Source: an uncultured Clostridia bacterium
GTDB taxonomy: Bacteria; Bacillota; Clostridia; Christensenellales; CAG-138
Assembly (NCBI GenBank): GCA_946183765.1
Contig: CAMHDC010000007.1
Coordinates: forward strand, 1-17,739
Reading direction: 5' to 3'
Length of the DNA stretch: 17,739 nucleotides
The notes below the pieces were generated by a model. It was given only the letters and a program-made list of their open reading frames with translations. It did no database searches and was not told the DNA's origin. Within the stretch, counting starts at the first letter, position 1; each line of letters begins with the position of its first letter. The translations under genes were made by a program, and so were the position numbers. This document shows positions 12,480-17,739 of the stretch, in pieces.

Positions 12480-15253
12480 AGAGTTATCTCCTTCCAAACG
12501 ATAAGATCACTGATTTCTTCGATGGCCTGTTCCAGCTTGTCCGGCTCAACGGGCAGAAAGCCCATGCCCCTGAAGTCCTCCAGGCCGTTTGTTCCGAATT
12601 CCGGGTCCTTTTCCCGGGCCATGGCGCCGAGGGGCGGCACAAGCCGGAAGAGGATCTCCAGCGCGGCTTTGTTTTCCCCCAGTTTGCTCAGCGGGGTCCT
12701 GCCGTCAAAGGGCTTGCGGTAATCCCGCGTCGGCAGATAGCATTCGTCGAAGCTCCCGGCGGCGAGCAGGATCGGCGCCTTCCCGCTGCGGGGAAGCCGC
12801 AGCTCCGCTTCACAACCAAAGGGCACTTCGGCGTGGATCTCCACCCGGCCGTCCTCCCGGATGCGCCAGGCGCACCCATAGGTCCCGGCGGCGGAGCGGT
12901 ATTCCGCCCGGAGCCAGCCCAGTCTCGCGTCCGGCTCGGGGGCCAGGATCGCTTTGCCAAAGCCCGGTGCAGCGGGGCGGATGCCCGCGGCGAAGGCGTA
13001 GACAAACTCCATCACGCTGCCGTAGGCATAGTGGTTGAGGGAGTTCATCCCAGTGCCGGAAATGGTTCCGTCAGGCCCCACGCTGTTCCAGCGCTCCCAG
13101 ACGGTGGTGGCGCCCAGGTTCACGGCGTACATCCAACCAGGGTATCCCTCCTGCAGCAGGAAGTCATAGGCCAGCTCGCTCAGTCCGTTTTCCGCCAGCA
13201 CCGTGCACAGCAGCGGCGCGCCCAAAAAGCCGCAGCGGATATGGTACTTGTCCTTTTTCAGGCGTTCCGCGAACTGGCTGACCAGCCTCTCCCGGTCACG
13301 CCACAGCCCGAATTTCAGGGCCACCACGTAGGCGGCCTGGGTATCCAGGGCAAAACGCCCGTTGGGCGTAAAGTATTCGTTCAGGATCTCCCGGCGACTC
13401 TGCTCCGCCAGGTTCTCAAAGCGAGCGGCGTCTTCCTGCTCGCCCAGGGCCGCGGCCGCCTTGGCCGCCAGGAAAGCGGAGTGATGGTAATAGGCCGCGC
13501 CCACAAAGGCATCGTCCGTACCGCCTTTGTAACTGGTCTCGCTGGGGCCGTCCAGACCCAGCCAGTCGCCGAACTGGAAGGGCGGATCAAAGCTGTAGTG
13601 CCGCCTGGTGTCCATCCGGTCCATATAGTCCACCCAGCCCTTGATCATCGGGTAGGCAAAGCGCAGCCCGCCCAGATCTCCGAAGGCCCGGAACACCGCC
13701 ATGGGCAGGAAGGCGCCCGCGTCGCCCCAGGCGCTGGCCGCGTCGGCCCTGTGGCCGATGTTGGGTACGTAATTGGGGATCGCGCCGTGGAGGAAGGCCT
13801 GCTCGTCCATCAGGTCCTGTTCGAACTTCCGGTAGAAGGCCCGGGTGTCACAGTGATAGCTGGCCGTGGGAGCAAAGATCTGGGCGTCCCCCGTCCAGCC
13901 CAGGCGCTCGCTGCGCTGGGGGCAGTCGGTGGGCATGTCGATGAAGTTGGATCTCTGACCCCAGAGGGTGTTTTCGTAAAGCCGGTTGAGCTTGGGGTTT
14001 CCGGTCTCGAGATAGCCGATCCGCTCCAGCGCGGAGGAGAGCACACAGCCCCGGAAGCTCTCTTTTTTGAGCTCCCCCACCCAGCCGCTCACGCGCACAT
14101 AGCGAAAGCCGAAGAAAGTGAAATGAGGCCGGACGGTCTCGGACTTGCCGCCGGAGACGTACTCGAAGCGGGAGCGCGCGTCCCGATAGTTTTTGTTGTA
14201 AAAGTTCCCCTGCTGCAGGATCTCGCCGAAGTCCAGGGTGATTTTCGTGCCCGCGGGAAAGTCCGCGTCAAACTCGGGAAATCCCGCGAAGTTCTGGCCG
14301 AAGTCCAGCACCGTCTCCCCGGCGGGGGTGCGCAGGATCTCCCGCACCGGCAGTATTTCCGCCACCGTGATGGGCAGGCTGAGCCGATCCGTCAGATGGG
14401 TTTTTTGCAGGTTTTTCGTGGCGGGATCCTTTTCCGGCTCTGTCAGTACCTCCACCGGCTTTCCCTCGCCGGAAACGCGGCTGCGGTCCAGGGTCTCGCC
14501 GTAATAGATGCCACTGTCCACGATCTGGGAGGGGGTCCAGGTAAAGTCTCCGTCGGTGGGAATGCACTCATGGCTGCCGTCGGCATAGTCCAGGTGCAGC
14601 TCCCCGATCACGGCCATGCGGCTGCCGTAGTTCTCAGCCTGATTCTCCAGGCCGAAAACGCCCATGTACCAGCCCTTGCCCAGTAGGAAGCTCAGTTCGT
14701 TTTCCCCTTCCCGCAGCTTCTCCGCCCGGAAAGTGATGACCTGGATGCGCGTCTCGTAATTGGTAACGCCGGGCAGCAGGTATTCTTCACCCAGCTTTTC
14801 GCCGTTCACATATGCCTCAAAGAGACCCACGCCGGAGGCGTAGAGCCGCGCCCGGACAAGGCCGGGTCTGACCTGAAAGCGGCGGCGCAGCAGCGGATGG
14901 CAGTCCTCGCCTTTCGGCGCGGCGATCCAGTCCGCCGTCCAGGGCTCCTCCATCTTGCCGGTCTCAAAGTCGCTCTCCGCCTCGGCGCTGTCCCCCGCGT
15001 CGCCCCTTACACAGACACGCAGGCGATAGGCGGTTCTAGGCAGAAGGTCCGCATTCAGTTCCACACCGGCGGGATCGAGGTCCGCCCCTTCCCGCTCGGA
15101 CAGGATCTGCCCCTGCTCGTCCAGAAGGCAGACCCGGATGTCCCGGGCTTTTTTGCTCGCGGTCTCCCGCACCTTGAAGGAGACTTCCACGGATGGCAGA
15201 GCAAAGCCAAGGGGGGCGGGCACGCCGTTGATTTTCAGCGAGTCTATTCTCAT
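12476..15253 (-). CDS. GH78 alpha-L-rhamnosidase (second copy) with an extra C-terminal helical tail
   Basis: A 925-aa GH78 enzyme with the same build as the copy at 5857-8355: N-terminal beta domains, (alpha/alpha)6 barrel (about 415-760) and beta sandwich to about 835. The hallmark PTDCPQRSERLGWTGD (441-456) holds the likely general acid Glu449; Ser replaces the Asp found in the other copy. The likely base is Glu720 in TTVWERW. It is about 90 residues longer because of a tail (about 845-925, 12479-12721) with TPLSKLGENKAALEILF and a second helical segment, resembling the helical appendage I recall at the ends of some gut-clostridial cytoplasmic glycosidases. No signal peptide. The ATG at 15253 has AAAGGGAG upstream; a longer in-frame form would overlap the GH43 gene. 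It lies 25 bp after GH43. The exact rhamnoside is unknown. Confidence 0.93.
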   Translation of the reverse strand: MRIDSLKINGVPAPLGFALPSVEVSFKVRETASKKARDIRVCLLDEQGQILSEREGADLDPAGVELNADLLPRTAYRLRVCVRGDAGDSAEAESDFETGKMEEPWTADWIAAPKGEDCHPLLRRRFQVRPGLVRARLYASGVGLFEAYVNGEKLGEEYLLPGVTNYETRIQVITFRAEKLREGENELSFLLGKGWYMGVFGLENQAENYGSRMAVIGELHLDYADGSHECIPTDGDFTWTPSQIVDSGIYYGETLDRSRVSGEGKPVEVLTEPEKDPATKNLQKTHLTDRLSLPITVAEILPVREILRTPAGETVLDFGQNFAGFPEFDADFPAGTKITLDFGEILQQGNFYNKNYRDARSRFEYVSGGKSETVRPHFTFFGFRYVRVSGWVGELKKESFRGCVLSSALERIGYLETGNPKLNRLYENTLWGQRSNFIDMPTDCPQRSERLGWTGDAQIFAPTASYHCDTRAFYRKFEQDLMDEQAFLHGAIPNYVPNIGHRADAASAWGDAGAFLPMAVFRAFGDLGGLRFAYPMIKGWVDYMDRMDTRRHYSFDPPFQFGDWLGLDGPSETSYKGGTDDAFVGAAYYHHSAFLAAKAAAALGEQEDAARFENLAEQSRREILNEYFTPNGRFALDTQAAYVVALKFGLWRDRERLVSQFAERLKKDKYHIRCGFLGAPLLCTVLAENGLSELAYDFLLQEGYPGWMYAVNLGATTVWERWNSVGPDGTISGTGMNSLNHYAYGSVMEFVYAFAAGIRPAAPGFGKAILAPEPDARLGWLRAEYRSAAGTYGCAWRIREDGRVEIHAEVPFGCEAELRLPRSGKAPILLAAGSFDECYLPTRDYRKPFDGRTPLSKLGENKAALEILFRLVPPLGAMAREKDPEFGTNGLEDFRGMGFLPVEPDKLEQAIEEISDLIVWKEITL

Positions 15254-15278
15254 TCTCGTTTCTCCCTTTTGCCCCGGT

Positions 15279-17123
15279 TCAGAGGGCAAAAGTCTCGCCC
15301 TCGGTGACGCCGACTTCGTTGAAGGCATCCACACGGGCCCAGACCGGCTCGCCCTTCATCAGCGCGCCGATCTTCTTTTCCTGCGCGCCGAAGACCATAT
15401 AGCTGTGATAGAGCTTGTCCGGCGCATAGCCCCAGAGGACGTTATAGCCCACCGCGCCGACATCACCCCAGGAGACCAGCATATCCAGGTCGCCCAGGCG
15501 CTCCGCCTTTGCCTTGGGAGCCCGGGGCAGCTCGCCCTCTCCCCTGCCGAAAACGCGCAGGCCGGAGACGCAGATCCGCTGCCGGAAGGGCACTTCCAGC
15601 ACAGTCAGCTTCAGATAGCGAGCGCGAACGCCGCCCTCTGGCATCACGAAGTCGTTGCCCAGGTTGGTCTCCGCCCGGCGCTTGTCCGCGATGGTAAAAT
15701 AGGTCTCGCCGTCCGCCGAGCCCTCCAGGAGCCAGCGGGTGATGCGTTTTTCGGCGTCGATATAGCGGATCTCATGGGCGATGAGCCGGTCGGCGTCCTC
15801 GGGGATCTGCGCCTCGATGCCCTCATCGGCAAAATTGATCTGCACGGCGCGCACATCCTTGATCGCGCCAAGGTCCACCCGGCACCACTCGTTCTCGCAG
15901 CCGTCCGCACGCCACCAGTCTTTGATGTTTTCGTTTGTGATCTTCTCCGCGCCGCTGCCGGAGGAGACCGTGACGCTCTTGCCGTAGGACAGGAGCATGA
16001 ATTCCGGCTTCCGGAAGGCGGGGGCCTCCGCGTCCACAGGCCAGTCGCCGTAGCGCTGATCGCACCAGAGCTCGCCGTCCGCGTCAAAGCCGGCCTTCCA
16101 CAGGCCGAGCCGCCGCTCCATGTCGTTGTTCATGGAGATGGACATGCTGGCCGTGTGCCAGTAGTTCCCGTTTCTGTCCGCGATGGTGGAGCCGTGACCA
16201 GCACCGTTGATGAAGCCGCCGGGCTTATAGGAGAAGGGGTTGTTCTTCGCAAAATGATAGGGTCCAAGCGGCTTGTCGGCCACCAGCACTGCGTCGCCGT
16301 AGACGTTGGATTGCGTGGCAGGAAAGGCGTACTGCAGGTAATACTTCCCCGCGTGCTTGGTCACATAGGCTCCCTCAATATAGGGGTCGTCCCCGGCAAA
16401 GCCCCGGGCCAGACGGCGCACGGCGGCCTCGTCAGTGAGTCCCTCCTTGGCACGCAGCTCCGCAGGCATCTGCATCAGGCCCTGAAACATTTTTTCAGTC
16501 TCGGCCTCGATGTCCATTCCCGCCTTGGGGCTCACATGGTCCGTACCGGTGCGCTCATAGCCCCGGGTCTTGTTGTCCATGGTGAACATGACCTGCTTTT
16601 CCTCCAGGGGCTGCATGGTCTTCGGGTCCAGCTCCACACCCCAGATGGGGGTGATGTTGGAGCAGCCCCAGTAGAAATAGAAGCGGCCGTCGTCGTCCAC
16701 GAAAAGGTCCGGATCCCAAAAGGGAAAGCTCCCCTTGATCTGCTCCCAGTCCCCGCTCAGAGGGTCCTTCGTGCGGTAGAAATCGCAGGGCTCATTGCGC
16801 TTGCTGGCGGAGAAATAGAGGTAGTCCCCCGCCGCGCGCACGTCCGGCGCATAGTCGAACACCGGGATCGGCGCCTCCAGCGCATGATACTCCCAGTCCA
16901 CCATGTTATCCGAGACATAGAAGCCCCGGGTCATGGAGGGGAAGAGATAATAGCGCCCCTTGAACAGCTCCAGCGTGGGGTCGGCCGCCTCCCGATAGAC
17001 CGAAAGCTTTGCCTCTCCCAGACCCGGCATGTTGGGCTTCTGAAAGTTGTATTTATAGGGTAAATTCAGTGGGTTGCAGTAATAATTCCCCAAGAGGAGC
17101 ACCTCATTTCTTCCGTTATTCAA
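15279..17123 (-). CDS. GH43-family glycosidase with discoidin-like and Fn3-like C-terminal domains
   Basis: A 614-aa protein. The five-bladed beta-propeller of GH43 (arabinofuranosidase/xylosidase) covers about 40-365. The base is Asp48 in REAADPTL, the pKa-modulating Asp lies in FWDPDLF (Asp137 or Asp139), the acid is Glu250 in PYIEGAYV, and the conserved His310 lies in GAGHGS. Residues about 378-528 look like an F5/8-type C (discoidin) domain (WWRADGCENEWCRVDLGAI) and about 535-614 like fibronectin type III. No signal peptide, so probably cytoplasmic, although such binding domains are commoner on exported enzymes. The start is uncertain: TTG at 17123 overlaps the previous gene by 8 bp, with AGG just upstream; GTG at 17102 has GGAAG upstream. 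NYYCNPLNLPY (13-23) looks like the real family N-terminus, so either is possible. It probably releases arabinose or xylose. Confidence 0.88.
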   Translation of the reverse strand: MNNGRNEVLLLGNYYCNPLNLPYKYNFQKPNMPGLGEAKLSVYREAADPTLELFKGRYYLFPSMTRGFYVSDNMVDWEYHALEAPIPVFDYAPDVRAAGDYLYFSASKRNEPCDFYRTKDPLSGDWEQIKGSFPFWDPDLFVDDDGRFYFYWGCSNITPIWGVELDPKTMQPLEEKQVMFTMDNKTRGYERTGTDHVSPKAGMDIEAETEKMFQGLMQMPAELRAKEGLTDEAAVRRLARGFAGDDPYIEGAYVTKHAGKYYLQYAFPATQSNVYGDAVLVADKPLGPYHFAKNNPFSYKPGGFINGAGHGSTIADRNGNYWHTASMSISMNNDMERRLGLWKAGFDADGELWCDQRYGDWPVDAEAPAFRKPEFMLLSYGKSVTVSSGSGAEKITNENIKDWWRADGCENEWCRVDLGAIKDVRAVQINFADEGIEAQIPEDADRLIAHEIRYIDAEKRITRWLLEGSADGETYFTIADKRRAETNLGNDFVMPEGGVRARYLKLTVLEVPFRQRICVSGLRVFGRGEGELPRAPKAKAERLGDLDMLVSWGDVGAVGYNVLWGYAPDKLYHSYMVFGAQEKKIGALMKGEPVWARVDAFNEVGVTEGETFAL

Positions 17124-17319
17124 AGTACCTGCGATATAAATTCAAAGTCAGCGGATCCAGGTCTTGCTTCACGTTGATCCCGTCGCTGTCAATCATATCT
17201 GCGATTTTTTGCTTTTGCTCCGCAAAACACGGCTCGTTCATCAGGCCGTAAGTAATATGCAATCCGGAAAGAAACAGGATCTCATCAGCGAGTCGCTGAC
17301 CTTTTATCTGAGAATCCAT
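17116..17319 (-). CDS. Small hypothetical protein (67 aa)
   Basis: I do not recognise this protein. It is acidic, mostly helical in appearance, and has no membrane segment or signal peptide. Visible features are LADEILFLSGLHITYGL near the start and LDPLTLNLYRRYF at the end. The ATG at 17319 has only a weak A/G-rich ribosome site (AAAAGAAAA). Its codons are AT-richer than its neighbours (ATA, TTA, TTG, CAA and AAA are used), hinting at a different origin or low expression. It begins 18 bp after the transporter ATPase gene and its end overlaps the possible GH43 start, so it sits in the operon. It could be a small regulatory or accessory protein, or a remnant of a longer gene. Confidence 0.55.
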   Translation of the reverse strand: MDSQIKGQRLADEILFLSGLHITYGLMNEPCFAEQKQKIADMIDSDGINVKQDLDPLTLNLYRRYFE

Positions 17320-17337
17320 TTTTCTTTTGACAGGAAA

Positions 17338-17739
17338 TCAGAACTCGAGGTTCTTGTCAGTCTCCTTGGAGAAGACATGGGCCACCTTGCCGTCGAAGGT
17401 GAAGTGCACCGTGTCGCCGATGTTGTAGCTGCCCTTCATGTCGATGGTCGGGACGATCACGATGACGTCCTTGCCCTCGGCGTTCAGGTGCAGGTGCACG
17501 CTCGAGCCCATCATTTCGGACACTTCCACCTTGGCCTTGACGCCCTCGTCAGCCACGTCCGTGTGCTCCGGACGAACGCCCAGGGTAATGGGCTGGCTCT
17601 GCACGTCGTTGCCCAGCAGACGCGCTTCCTTGTCCTCGCTGAGGCGCACCTTGATACCGCCGACTTCCACGAAGAACTTCTCGCCCTCGCGCTTGAGCTC
17701 GGCGTCGAAGAAGTTCATGACGGGCATGCCGATGAAGCC
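17338..17739 (-). CDS. Sugar ABC transporter ATP-binding protein, C-terminal part (MsmK/UgpC/MalK type; partial)
   Basis: The gene is cut by the window's right edge; 133 C-terminal residues are visible. GFIGMPVMNFF at the visible start marks the junction between the ATPase domain and the regulatory TOBE/OB-fold region in MalK/MsmK/UgpC proteins. ITLGVRPEH and the repeated beta strands after it are the TOBE domain. The Walker and signature motifs lie outside the window. MsmK-type ATPases energise importers of oligosaccharides and glycosides and can serve several permeases, so no substrate can be read from this part. Being first of the visible operon fits uptake of the glycosides that the downstream cytoplasmic hydrolases break down. 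The stop is the TGA at 17340-17338. Confidence 0.9.
   Translation of the reverse strand, partial: GFIGMPVMNFFDAELKREGEKFFVEVGGIKVRLSEDKEARLLGNDVQSQPITLGVRPEHTDVADEGVKAKVEVSEMMGSSVHLHLNAEGKDVIVIVPTIDMKGSYNIGDTVHFTFDGKVAHVFSKETDKNLEF

Noticed and set aside
12833..17063. Long plus-strand frames (12833-14686 and 15138-17063) opposite the second GH78 and GH43.
   Set aside because: Same cause: antisense shadows of well-supported glycosidases, with no recognisable domains or ribosome sites.
1..17739. CRISPR arrays, tRNA or rRNA genes, and insertion-sequence transposases.
   Set aside because: No repeat-spacer pattern, no tRNA-like cloverleaf and no transposase motif was seen on either strand.

Overview
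The window looks like a GC-rich member of the Bacillota, probably a gut or rumen clostridium of the Oscillospirales type. This is inferred from the predicted proteins and from the GGAGG-type ribosome binding sites, not from any search. Almost all of it is one long minus-strand catabolic operon. A single plus-strand gene and a short mobile-element edge lie at the left end.

Left edge (1 to about 366): the first 44 bases carry, on the minus strand, a 13-base match to the nic region I recall for the pMV158/MobM (MOBV) origin of transfer, preceded by the expected inverted repeat. Two more hairpins follow (44-74 and 89-140). The relaxase gene, if present, would lie left of the window. From 206 to 300 there are two dyads and an extended -10 promoter for the plus-strand gene at 367-1296, a nucleoside-hydrolase-like protein. 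That gene converges on the big operon, and a perfect 19-bp stem (1305-1346) terminates it and probably both sides.

Operon (17739 down to 1353, minus strand). In transcription order it encodes: the C-terminal part of a sugar ABC-transporter ATPase (cut by the window edge); an unrecognised 67-aa protein; a GH43 glycosidase with discoidin-like and fibronectin-like tails; a GH78 alpha-L-rhamnosidase with an extra helical tail; an alpha/beta-hydrolase esterase; an MGT-type GT1 glycosyltransferase; a GlgA glycogen synthase fused to an SCP2-like lipid-binding domain; a second GH78; an MBL-fold hydrolase; a GH2 beta-galactosidase-like enzyme; and a second MGT-type GT1. Gaps are 1-25 bp or the genes overlap (two ATGA overlaps), except for a 62-bp gap upstream of glgA that holds a 10-bp hairpin. 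No glycosidase has a visible signal peptide, so breakdown is probably cytoplasmic after ABC import.

Working together: GH78 x2, GH43, GH2 and an esterase would strip rhamnose, arabinose/xylose, galactose-type sugars and acyl groups. That set fits pectic RG-I oligosaccharides or small plant glycosides such as flavonoid glycosides or saponins. Two GT1 enzymes of the type that glycosylates hydrophobic small molecules, plus an SCP2 domain that usually binds lipids or sterols, are unusual in a purely catabolic operon. They make me favour, as a hypothesis only, a system that deglycosylates a plant glycoside and re-glycosylates or buffers its aglycone.
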